This document shows, one piece after another, positions 32,529-39,164 of a stretch of DNA of 50,486 nucleotides (within the stretch, counting starts at the first letter, position 1; every line of letters begins with the position of its first letter). The DNA is from Collinsella sp. AF02-46-1 (lineage in GTDB: Bacteria; Actinomycetota; Coriobacteriia; Coriobacteriales; Coriobacteriaceae), in contig NZ_QSBV01000017.1 in the NCBI RefSeq assembly GCF_003465825.1, positions 1 to 50,486 on the forward strand. The letters run 5' to 3'. The notes below the pieces were generated by a model. The model made no database searches. It saw only the letters and a program-made list of their open reading frames with translations, and was not told where the DNA came from. The position numbers and the translations under genes were made by a program.

Positions 32529-33581
32529 ATGAATCCCAAGACTAAATCTCAGGACATTCGCGACTTGAGCCAAAACGATATTCGCGAGCTCGTGGCCGAA
32601 CTTGGCCAGCCCGCCTTCCGCGCGAAGCAGCTCATCGAATGGGTCTTTGAGAAGAACGTTTGTTCGTTTGACGATATGACCAACCTTCCCAAGGCTTTCC
32701 GTGAGCAGCTTAAAGAGGCTTTTGCCTTTGATACGCCGACTGAACTCACCAAGCAGGTTTCCAAAGATGGCTCGCGCAAGTATCTGCTCGAGTACCACGA
32801 TGGCATTTCCGTCGAGACTGTCGGCATGCCCCGTCGTAACAAACTTTCCGTCTGCGTTTCCACCCAGGCAGGCTGCGGCATGGGCTGCGCCTTTTGCGCT
32901 ACCGGTCTCAACGGCCTCAAGCGCTCTCTGACCGCTCAAGAGATCGTCGACCAGGTGCTTCATGTATCCAACGACTTTGGCGAGCGTGCCACAAGCGTTG
33001 TCTTCATGGGCCAGGGCGAGCCGTTTGCCAACTACGACGAGGTTCTCAAGGCATTGCGTATCCTCAACGACCCCGATGGTATCGGTATCGGCGCTCGTCA
33101 CCTCACCGTCTCTACCAGCGGCGTTATTCCCGGTATTCGCAAATTTGCCGACATCCCCGAGCAGTTCACGCTTGCCGTTTCCCTGCATTCCGCCATCCAG
33201 TCGACGCGCAATAAGCTCATGCCCGGTGTTAAGAAGTACACGCTGCTTCGCCTTCACGAAGCGCTTCAGCTCTACACCGAGAAGACTGGCCGCCGCCCGA
33301 CCTATGAGTATGCCATGATCGAAGGCGTCAACGATACGAATCCCGAGATGCAGGCACTCTGCGACTTCTGCGAGGGAACGCTGTGCCACGTTAACCTGAT
33401 TCAACTAAACGACATCGAGGGCAGCCCGCTCAAGCCGTCGCCGATTCATAAGGTTGAGGATCTTCAGCGTCGTCTTGAGTCCCGTGGCATCGAGACCACG
33501 ATTCGTAACTCCCGTGGTAACGATATTGACGCCGCTTGCGGACAGCTGAAACAGCGCTTCAAAGTTCAGAAGAACGCTTAG
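32529..33581 (+). CDS. rlmN: Dual-specificity RNA methyltransferase RlmN
   Basis: A radical-SAM enzyme that methylates C2 of A2503 in 23S rRNA and of A37 in some tRNAs. The [4Fe-4S] motif CxxxCxxC is at Cys116, Cys120 and Cys123 (GCGMGCAFCATG), followed by VVFMGQGEPFANYDEV and a C-terminal catalytic Cys in IDAACGQL. The ATG follows GAAAGG at five bases. 350 residues is the usual size. It is read toward the origin, against most neighbours, and ends at its own terminator. Confidence 0.96.
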   Translation: MNPKTKSQDIRDLSQNDIRELVAELGQPAFRAKQLIEWVFEKNVCSFDDMTNLPKAFREQLKEAFAFDTPTELTKQVSKDGSRKYLLEYHDGISVETVGMPRRNKLSVCVSTQAGCGMGCAFCATGLNGLKRSLTAQEIVDQVLHVSNDFGERATSVVFMGQGEPFANYDEVLKALRILNDPDGIGIGARHLTVSTSGVIPGIRKFADIPEQFTLAVSLHSAIQSTRNKLMPGVKKYTLLRLHEALQLYTEKTGRRPTYEYAMIEGVNDTNPEMQALCDFCEGTLCHVNLIQLNDIEGSPLKPSPIHKVEDLQRRLESRGIETTIRNSRGNDIDAACGQLKQRFKVQKNA

Positions 33582-33599
33582 GGGAGTCTTACTCCAAAA

Positions 33600-33615
33600 C
33601 GTTTCATGTGAAACA
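33600..33615. promoter_or_regulatory. Degenerate parS site
   Basis: CGTTTCATGTGAAACA differs at two positions from the perfect parS palindromes at 35762-35855. It lies between the rlmN stop codon and its terminator. It could be a weak ParB loading site. Confidence 0.6.
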
Positions 33616-33617
33616 TC

Positions 33618-33658
33618 GAACGGCCCCGGTTGCAGGATATGCAACCGGGGCCGTTTCA
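33618..33658 (+). terminator. rlmN terminator
   Basis: A 15-bp stem (ACGGCCCCGGTTGCA / TGCAACCGGGGCCGT) with a 5-base loop followed by TTCATTATT. Confidence 0.8.
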
Positions 33659-33714
33659 TTATTGACATCAATTTTGGACCAGCTGCTACCTTTCCCATTA
33701 TTTACGGACAAAAT

Positions 33715-33756
33715 AAGGGGCCCTTGTCTCATGAATCAGACAAGGGCCCCTTAAAA
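33715..33756 (-). terminator. Terminator of parAB operon
   Basis: A 15-bp stem (AAGGGGCCCTTGTCT / AGACAAGGGCCCCTT) with an 8-base loop. On the minus strand it is followed by TATTTTGT; it lies 24 bases after the last gene of the parA-parB unit. Confidence 0.8.
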
Positions 33757-33771
33757 AATGCAGGGTAATTG

Positions 33772-33783
33772 TTAGGTACCTAA
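33772..33783. repeat. TTAGGTACCTAA palindrome, copy 1
   Basis: A perfect 12-bp palindrome overlapping the stop codon of the small gene at 33780. An identical copy, 13 bp with the preceding G, lies at 37276-37287. The two flank the AT-richer parB-parA-rsmG block. Confidence 0.5.
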
Positions 33784-34034
33784 TAGCCTACATTTTCCCA
33801 TTGGTTGCTAACCCAACCTTGATTAATCTTAGGATTTTTCGTTACCTGAGCAGTGCGCATGGCAACATCTTCTGTCATAACATCCATTTTCTTCTTTGAC
33901 GTATCAACGATATCTTGCGCGCCACGAAGCAAACGACCTCGAAGTTCATCGTCTGTCGCGATCTTATAGCCAGCAAAGGCACCAGCCGCGACAGTCGTCG
34001 CCAATGCAATCGCAGTAAAAATCTTATTCCTCAT
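33780..34034 (-). CDS. Small membrane-anchored protein coupled to parB
   Basis: An 84-residue protein starting at the ATG at 34034, five bases after GGAGG that lies within the parB 3' end; the two genes overlap by 11 bases. It has an N-terminal hydrophobic helix (KIFTAIALATTVAAGAFAGY) followed by a charged helical segment (DDELRGRLLRGAQDIVDTSKKKMD) reminiscent of YtxH-like proteins. No firm family. Coupling to parB suggests co-expression with chromosome segregation genes, though the role is unknown. Confidence 0.7.
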   Translation of the reverse strand: MRNKIFTAIALATTVAAGAFAGYKIATDDELRGRLLRGAQDIVDTSKKKMDVMTEDVAMRTAQVTKNPKINQGWVSNQWENVGY

Positions 34035-34929
34035 CTTGGCCTCCTTGATCAAACTGAATCATTTCACCAAGAATACGAGAGAGCTCTTCCTCGTCTTTAA
34101 ACTCAATCTCAATCTTATTCTTTCCACGCGAGCTCTTCACACGAACGTTGGTATTAAATACCTGACGAAGTACACGCGCAGCCTTTTTAAAAGACTGAGG
34201 CGTTGCAGGCCGTGGCGTCTTAGTTGTCTCTCCGGCAGAAAACAATGGAGCAAGATTTTCTGTCGCTCTTACGGAAAGGCCCTCCGCAACAACCTTCTCT
34301 GCAAGTCGAATTCGTGCGTCCTCATAGGGAACTGCAAGAATCGTACGTGCATGTCCAGCAGTAAGTTTACCCTCAAAAATCATCTGCTGAACTACTTCGG
34401 GGAGATCGAGAAGGCGCAGCGAGTTTGTAATTGCAGAGCGTGACTTGCTTACTGCTTTCGACAATGCCTCCTGGGTCATACCGCTGGCATCGATAAGCTG
34501 GCGATAGCCCTTAGCCTCTTCGACGGGATTCAGATCAGAACGCTGAAGGTTTTCGATAAGAGCAAGAGCCAGCATCTCTTCATCATTAACATCTTTAATG
34601 ATGACAGGCAGTTCCTCAAGACCAGCAAGCTTTGATGCCTGATACCGACGCTCACCAGCGATGATCTCATAGCCGTATCCATGCTTGCGAACCAAGAGCG
34701 GCTGCAAAACGCCATGCTCTTGGATTGACTCGCTCAACTCGCGAAGTTCAGTTTCATTAAAATGAATTCGCGGTTGATTAGGGTTGGGAACGATATCCTC
34801 AATAGGTAGTTTTGTTACAGATGCGGCATTTGAAGCAGATACAGCAGAACCACCGGTCTCATACTCGGCCTCTGAGACCAAAGCATTGAGTCCACGTCCC
34901 AATCCGCCACGTTTCTTTACGCTAGGCAC
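34024..34929 (-). CDS. parB: Chromosome partitioning protein ParB
   Basis: A 301-residue CTP-dependent clamp that loads at parS and spreads to organise the origin region. Features in order: GLGRGLNALVSE (ParA-stimulating N-terminus), the ParB/Srx domain with GERRYQASKLAGL and ALIENLQRSDLNPVEEAKGY, a helix-turn-helix (MTQEALSKAVSKSRSAITNSLRLL), and a C-terminal dimerisation region. It overlaps the parA end by eight bases and the small downstream gene by 11. Three perfect parS sites lie upstream of parA. Confidence 0.96.
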   Translation of the reverse strand: MPSVKKRGGLGRGLNALVSEAEYETGGSAVSASNAASVTKLPIEDIVPNPNQPRIHFNETELRELSESIQEHGVLQPLLVRKHGYGYEIIAGERRYQASKLAGLEELPVIIKDVNDEEMLALALIENLQRSDLNPVEEAKGYRQLIDASGMTQEALSKAVSKSRSAITNSLRLLDLPEVVQQMIFEGKLTAGHARTILAVPYEDARIRLAEKVVAEGLSVRATENLAPLFSAGETTKTPRPATPQSFKKAARVLRQVFNTNVRVKSSRGKNKIEIEFKDEEELSRILGEMIQFDQGGQDEE

Positions 34930-35722
34930 GCTTGATCACCTCTTTTGCAAGGTTCATATACGCTTTTGCACCCTTATTTTGAGGTGCATAGGTAATTACC
35001 GGTTCTCCAAAAGACGGAGCTTCGGAGATTTTAACCGTACGGGGGATTAGCGTCTTAAATGCCTTATCACCAAAGTACGATTGAACCTCCTCAACAACCT
35101 GATTCGATAGAGAAGTACGCGAGTCATACATGGTCATAAGCACACCATAGGTGTCTAAGCCCTTGTTCAGACGTGATTTGACCATCTTCATTGACTCTAG
35201 CAGCTTCGTAACGCCCTCGAGTGCGTAGTACTCGCACTGGATCGGAATCAAAACGCTGTCTGCTGCGGTCAAGGCATTGATAGTAAGCAGGCCGAGCGAA
35301 GGAGGACAGTCAATGAAAATAAAATCGAACTCGTTCTGAATCGGCTCAAGCAAATCTTTGAGGCGGGTTTCACGAGCAATTGCGCTTACGAGCTCAATTT
35401 CGGCACCTGCAAGCTGAATCGTAGCTGGAATTACGAATACCTTTTTGCAATTTGTATCAAGAACAAGCGATTCTGCCGGCACATCATTCAACAATGCATC
35501 ATAGATGCAGCGATCAAGGTCTTCTTTTTCAATTCCAAATCCACTGGTGCTGTTTCCCTGCGGATCAAAATCGACAATCAGTGTCTTACGACCCTGCTCA
35601 CCCAGTGCTGCTGCAAGGTTCACAGCCGTCGTTGACTTACCGACGCCGCCTTTTTGATTGATGATTGCAATGATACGCATGTCTTTTGCGCTCTTAGAAC
35701 GCTTAACGTCGCGAAATCCCAC
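34922..35722 (-). CDS. parA: Chromosome partitioning ATPase ParA (Soj)
   Basis: A 266-residue Walker-type ATPase. The deviant Walker A is KGGVGKSTT near residue 24, with VDFDPQGNSTSG and FIFIDCPPSLGLLTINAL (Walker B) following. It moves ParB-bound origins and can influence DnaA. I keep the GTG at 35722, since AGGAGG lies four bases upstream, giving a 14-residue extension before MRIIAI; the internal ATG at 35680 lacks a ribosome-binding site. The promoter region contains parS sites, so ParB may regulate the operon. Confidence 0.96.
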   Translation of the reverse strand: MGFRDVKRSKSAKDMRIIAIINQKGGVGKSTTAVNLAAALGEQGRKTLIVDFDPQGNSTSGFGIEKEDLDRCIYDALLNDVPAESLVLDTNCKKVFVIPATIQLAGAEIELVSAIARETRLKDLLEPIQNEFDFIFIDCPPSLGLLTINALTAADSVLIPIQCEYYALEGVTKLLESMKMVKSRLNKGLDTYGVLMTMYDSRTSLSNQVVEEVQSYFGDKAFKTLIPRTVKISEAPSFGEPVITYAPQNKGAKAYMNLAKEVIKRA

Positions 35723-35761
35723 GGTCCCTCCTGGTGTGTATTAAAGCTGTCAAACGGAGGA

Positions 35762-35777
35762 TGTTTCACGTGAAACA
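35762..35777. promoter_or_regulatory. parS site 1
   Basis: TGTTTCACGTGAAACA, a perfect 16-bp match to the bacterial parS consensus, 40 bp upstream of the parA start. Confidence 0.95.
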
Positions 35778-35800
35778 TTCCGATTCGATATCAACCGCCA

Positions 35801-35816
35801 TGTTTCACGTGAAACA
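35801..35816. promoter_or_regulatory. parS site 2
   Basis: Perfect 16-bp parS palindrome, 39 bp from site 1 start to start. Confidence 0.95.
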
Positions 35817-35839
35817 CTGCAAGTTGTTAGTATCCATTA

Positions 35840-35855
35840 TGTTTCACGTGAAACA
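35840..35855. promoter_or_regulatory. parS site 3
   Basis: Perfect 16-bp parS palindrome, again 39 bp from the previous one, and one base from the rsmG stop codon. Confidence 0.95.
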
Positions 35856-35856
35856 T

Positions 35857-36594
35857 CTAGGCAAGCGGATTCTTCTTTGCCATGCCATTTGCACGAGGCA
35901 ATGAAACGGATGCCGGATGACTCTTTTTAAGAACAATGAACTCCCTGTGGCCCAAGCCCTCAGGCAAATCGATTGCGTCATTCAGAAGCAAAGTGAAGCC
36001 GCAAATCTTAGCTGCTGACATGCCGGAAGCAAGCTCCTCATCCGAAGGATTACCCTTGGTGATAACAAATAGCCCTCCGTCTTTGAGGAACGGAGCAGCA
36101 TACTCAACAAGAATCGGTAGAGGGGCAAGTGCGCGGGCGGTTACGACAGAAAACTGCTTCTTATGGCTTCGAGCATATTCTTCAAGGCGATCATGAACCG
36201 CATGAGCATGTTTCAATCCAAGAACATCAACAAAAGAATTGACAGCATCAACCTTCTTACCAACAGAGTCAATATAAGTAGCTTTACGATGCGTGGTTAT
36301 GGTTAACGGAATACCAGGGAAGCCCGCACCTGTTCCCATATCGAGCAAAGCTCCCTCAGGAGCCTTATTGATATAGGGGAGCAAAACAAGTGAGTCGAGG
36401 ATATGAAGTACCGCAGCATCTTCTATGTTAAGAATACGGGTGAGATTGGTTGTCTTATTTGTTTCCAGAACCAAATCCAAATGTTGAATACATTTCCTCA
36501 GCTCAGTATCAGTTACGCTCAAGGAATACTCTTTGCAATAGGAAGTTAGACGACTCAACATCTCGTCAGCCTGCTGATCAGTAAGTACTAACAA
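35857..36594 (-). CDS. rsmG: 16S rRNA (guanine527-N7) methyltransferase RsmG (GidB)
   Basis: A Rossmann-fold methylase acting on G527 of 16S rRNA. The SAM motif LLDMGTGAGFPGIPL, the YIDSVGKKVDAVNSF segment and VVTARALAPLPILVEYAAPFL are typical. The frame is open further upstream, but AAAGGAG lies six bases before a TTG at 36594, and the preceding DNA forms the khpB terminator region boundary, so I start at this TTG (about 245 residues). Its stop abuts parS site 3. DNA here is more AT-rich than in yidC or dnaA. Confidence 0.92.
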   Translation of the reverse strand: MLVLTDQQADEMLSRLTSYCKEYSLSVTDTELRKCIQHLDLVLETNKTTNLTRILNIEDAAVLHILDSLVLLPYINKAPEGALLDMGTGAGFPGIPLTITTHRKATYIDSVGKKVDAVNSFVDVLGLKHAHAVHDRLEEYARSHKKQFSVVTARALAPLPILVEYAAPFLKDGGLFVITKGNPSDEELASGMSAAKICGFTLLLNDAIDLPEGLGHREFIVLKKSHPASVSLPRANGMAKKNPLA

Positions 36595-36640
36595 CGAAAG
36601 CTCCTTTCTGACAAAAATCAGTGTATCGAGAACTTTTGAC

Positions 36641-36672
36641 AAAAAAAGGGGACGTGGAAACCACGTCCCCTT
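36641..36672 (-). terminator. khpB terminator
   Basis: A 10-bp perfect stem (GGGGACGTGG / CCACGTCCCC) with a 3-base loop and T7 on the minus strand, separating the yidC-khpB unit from rsmG. Confidence 0.9.
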
Positions 36673-36690
36673 AGCATAAGCTCGAGTAGA

Positions 36691-37260
36691 TTATCGAGCA
36701 ACAATCACCACATGGCGATCGGGGTCAGAACCCTCAGAATGAGTATCGACGGCGTCATTGCCACGAAGTGCAATGTGAACCAGTCGGCGCTCGTAGGCAT
36801 TCATGGGCGGAAGCGAAACACTCTTATGAGTGCGGATGGCACGCTCGGCAGCAGACTGAGCCATGGAGGCAACCTTGTCCTGACGGCGGCTCTTGTATCC
36901 CTCGACGTCCACTACAACCGGATACCTAAAGCCGAGCTTGCGGCTCACCAGCAATGAGAACATAACCTGAAGGGCATCAAGGGTGCGACCATGACGGCCA
37001 ATGAGAACAGCAAGGTCGGGAGCCGTTACATCCAGAATCAGCTCACCCTCGTCGCCCTCATACTCATCGATAGGAGAGTTGGCGGCATCGAAGTGCGAAA
37101 GGATGGAACGCAGGATGGAAATCGCGACATCGGCAATGGTGTCGAGCTCCTCGTCGGTCAGCTCTTCACCAGCCTTGTAGCGCTGTGCAATCTCGGGATA
37201 ATCGCCCGCGACCTGCGGGGCAACCTCCTCAAGCATATCCTCGATGATCTCTTCAGACAT
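36691..37260 (-). CDS. khpB: RNA-binding protein KhpB (Jag; KH-R3H)
   Basis: A 189-residue protein starting at the ATG at 37260, six bases after GGAG. The acidic N-terminal half is followed by a KH domain (GRHGRTLDALQVMFSLLVSR) and an R3H domain (LPPMNAYERRLVHIALRGNDAVDTHSEG). KhpB with KhpA binds RNAs and affects cell division and envelope growth in other Gram-positives. The order yidC-khpB downstream of rnpA is the conserved arrangement. Confidence 0.93.
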   Translation of the reverse strand: MSEEIIEDMLEEVAPQVAGDYPEIAQRYKAGEELTDEELDTIADVAISILRSILSHFDAANSPIDEYEGDEGELILDVTAPDLAVLIGRHGRTLDALQVMFSLLVSRKLGFRYPVVVDVEGYKSRRQDKVASMAQSAAERAIRTHKSVSLPPMNAYERRLVHIALRGNDAVDTHSEGSDPDRHVVIVAR

Positions 37261-37275
37261 AACGTACTCCAAAAG

Positions 37276-37287
37276 TTAGGTACCTAA
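37276..37287. repeat. TTAGGTACCTAA palindrome, copy 2
   Basis: Identical to 33772-33783, here between yidC and khpB. Could be a protein site, a recombination scar or chance. Confidence 0.5.
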
Positions 37288-37304
37288 ATAAGATTGATAT
37301 CCCA

Positions 37305-38075
37305 CTACTTCTTCTTGTGCGGGCGCGGCTTCTTCTCGCGACGAGTAACCTCAACCTGCAGCGGCGCGTTCTTAAGGCGCTCCTCCTCATCGGCCTTCGC
37401 CTTGTCGATGACCTTCTGCGTCACAAAAATCTGCTGGATAACCTGCCAAGCAGACGAGACGTCGTAGTACAGCAGAACACCAACGGGAAGGCTCCAGCCC
37501 ATCCAAAGCATCATGACCGTCATGACAACGGCCATCATACGCATGCTCTGAGCCTGCTGGCCGGTCTGGTTGCGCGACATATAGAGCTGCGGAATCAGGG
37601 TCAGGACAGCGAACAGGATCAGGCAGACCAGCGCAGGCAGCGCGACCATAAAGCCATCGGCAAAGGAGGCACTCGGCGTGGTGGTCAGGTCGGGCAGAAT
37701 ATTAAAGAACGAAAACGTGCCGTCGTTAAAGTAGTCCGGCAGGTTACGCAGCAGCGTAAATAGGGCGAACAGGACAGGCATCTGAATCAACAGCGGCAGA
37801 CAACCAGCCATCGGGTTGAACTTGTTCTCGCTGTAGAACTTCTGCATTTCCTCGGCCTGACGCTGGGGATCGTCGGCATAGCGCTCCTGGATCTCGAGCA
37901 TCTTGGGCTGCAGCACCTGCATGCGTGCCGTCGACTTAGTCGACTTGAGCATAAGCGGCGTCAGCAGCAGACGGATGATGACCACCAGGATGATAATGGA
38001 CAGGCCCCAGTCGACCGCAAAGGTCTGGATGAGCTTGAGCAGCTCGAAAAGGATGTTAACGATCCAATCCCACAT
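37305..38075 (-). CDS. yidC: Membrane protein insertase YidC/Oxa1
   Basis: A 256-residue short (Gram-positive type) YidC with about five transmembrane helices: an N-terminal segment, WGLSIIILVVIIRLLLTPLML with the conserved Arg in the groove, the cytoplasmic hairpin QPKMLEIQERYADDPQRQAEEM, NPMAGCLPLLIQMPVLFALF, and later helices. The tail is very basic (RREKKPRPHKKK), suited to ribosome contact. No lipobox signal is obvious at the N-terminus. The ATG follows AGGAAAAC. It works with YidD and Sec. Confidence 0.95.
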   Translation of the reverse strand: MWDWIVNILFELLKLIQTFAVDWGLSIIILVVIIRLLLTPLMLKSTKSTARMQVLQPKMLEIQERYADDPQRQAEEMQKFYSENKFNPMAGCLPLLIQMPVLFALFTLLRNLPDYFNDGTFSFFNILPDLTTTPSASFADGFMVALPALVCLILFAVLTLIPQLYMSRNQTGQQAQSMRMMAVVMTVMMLWMGWSLPVGVLLYYDVSSAWQVIQQIFVTQKVIDKAKADEEERLKNAPLQVEVTRREKKPRPHKKK

Positions 38076-38104
38076 GTAAGTTTTCCTCCGATAGCGAGTG
38101 CCCG

Positions 38105-38329
38105 CTAGGGCACAGGGTCATAACCGCCGACGTGCAGGGGATTGCAGCGAGCGATGCGCCTCACGGCAAGCCAGCAGCCTCTCAAAACACCGTACTTCTC
38201 AATCGCCTGGACGGCGTATTGCGAGCACGTTGGGTAATAAATGCAGGCGTCAGGCAATAAGGGCGAAATAACCTGTTGATATATGCGAATAGGAGCGATG
38301 GCAACACGTCGCAAAACGTGATTGCTCAT
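38105..38329 (-). CDS. yidD: Membrane protein insertion efficiency factor YidD
   Basis: A 74-residue protein with the full family pattern: AIAPIRIYQQVISPLLPDAC, YYPTCSQYAVQAIEKYGVLRGCWLA and RRIARCNPLHVGGYDPVP. The three-cysteine arrangement is intact. Its ATG overlaps the rnpA stop (ATGA), with GGAGGAG inside the rnpA end. Confidence 0.95.
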   Translation of the reverse strand: MSNHVLRRVAIAPIRIYQQVISPLLPDACIYYPTCSQYAVQAIEKYGVLRGCWLAVRRIARCNPLHVGGYDPVP

Positions 38330-38664
38330 CGCTCCTCCCCGGCAACGCCGGCGCGTTTCATAAGCGAACGCAATGCATTGTCCATCTCCTGCGGCGAGGA
38401 AACCCTCGTCTTGGGAGTTGCGAACAAGATGATGTCATAACCCGCAACGGGAAATCCACAGCTGCGGGCGGCCTCGCGCATCACACGCTTAGAACGGTTG
38501 CGCACGACAGCACAACCGAGCCGTTTAGCACCAACGAAGGCGACCCTTCCGGAGTCGCCTTCGCCAACCGATTCACATATGGTCATTCGAATCAGAGGGT
38601 GATTGAAACGACGCCCCTGACTGAACACATGCTCGAAATCTTGCCGAGACTTAATAGTCTTCAT
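38326..38664 (-). CDS. rnpA: Ribonuclease P protein component
   Basis: A 112-residue basic protein that helps the RNase P RNA process tRNA precursors. The signature GCAVVRNRSKRVMREAAR (the RNR motif) is present, with a preceding FVGAKRLG strand. It starts 20 bases after the rpmH stop, without a strong ribosome-binding site, so coupling to rpmH is likely. Confidence 0.95.
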   Translation of the reverse strand: MKTIKSRQDFEHVFSQGRRFNHPLIRMTICESVGEGDSGRVAFVGAKRLGCAVVRNRSKRVMREAARSCGFPVAGYDIILFATPKTRVSSPQEMDNALRSLMKRAGVAGEER

Positions 38665-38684
38665 GCGAGATGTGTGTATCGCTG

Positions 38685-38819
38685 CTAGACAGTGAGACGC
38701 TTGCGGCCCTTGGCGCGACGACGGGCGAGCACGGCACGACCACCCTTAGTGGCCATACGGGCACGGAAGCCATGGGTCTTGGCACGCTTACGCTTATTAG
38801 GCTGATACGTACGCTTCAT
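38685..38819 (-). CDS. rpmH: 50S ribosomal protein L34
   Basis: A 44-residue basic protein ([19 protein letters not shown] start) of normal L34 length. The ATG at 38819 follows AGGAGG at good spacing; a longer upstream extension is not L34-like. It leads the rpmH-rnpA-yidD-yidC-khpB cluster running away from the origin. Confidence 0.96.
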   Translation of the reverse strand: MKRTYQPNKRKRAKTHGFRARMATKGGRAVLARRRAKGRKRLTV

Positions 38820-38879
38820 CTTAAGTTCCTCCTGCTGCATTTCGAGTGTCCGCGGGGGCGCGGACGCAGATATAGACAC

Positions 38880-39164
38880 GTGAGCTTGAAGATTGTAGGG
38901 AAATCAATGTTCAAATGTCAAGAAATCAAAGGTAAAAGGTTGCGCAGTTCACACGGTTCCCCCATAAGCCGAGCTCGATTTAGCGGTGCATGGCAACTTT
39001 TCACGATATTTCATCGAGTTTTCAACAGGTCATGTTGGCAATGTTGAGAACTTTTCGTCCGTTTTCCAAAGTTTTCAACAGGTTTTGAAAAGTTGTCGAA
39101 AGATGAGAAACATTGCACGGTGAGCTACTATTTGTTCGAAACCTTTTGAAAGATTGCGAGCGGC
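38880..39164. other. Origin-flanking intergenic region with DnaA-box-like motifs
   Basis: The divergent gap between rpmH and the GHKL gene. It contains TTTTCAACA at 39019-39027 and 39072-39080 and TGTTGAGAA (the complement of TTCTCAACA) at 39042-39050. TTTTCAACA differs from TTATCCACA at two positions, one of them the tolerated A/T position. It also holds promoters for both sides. A role in replication initiation is inferred. Confidence 0.5.
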
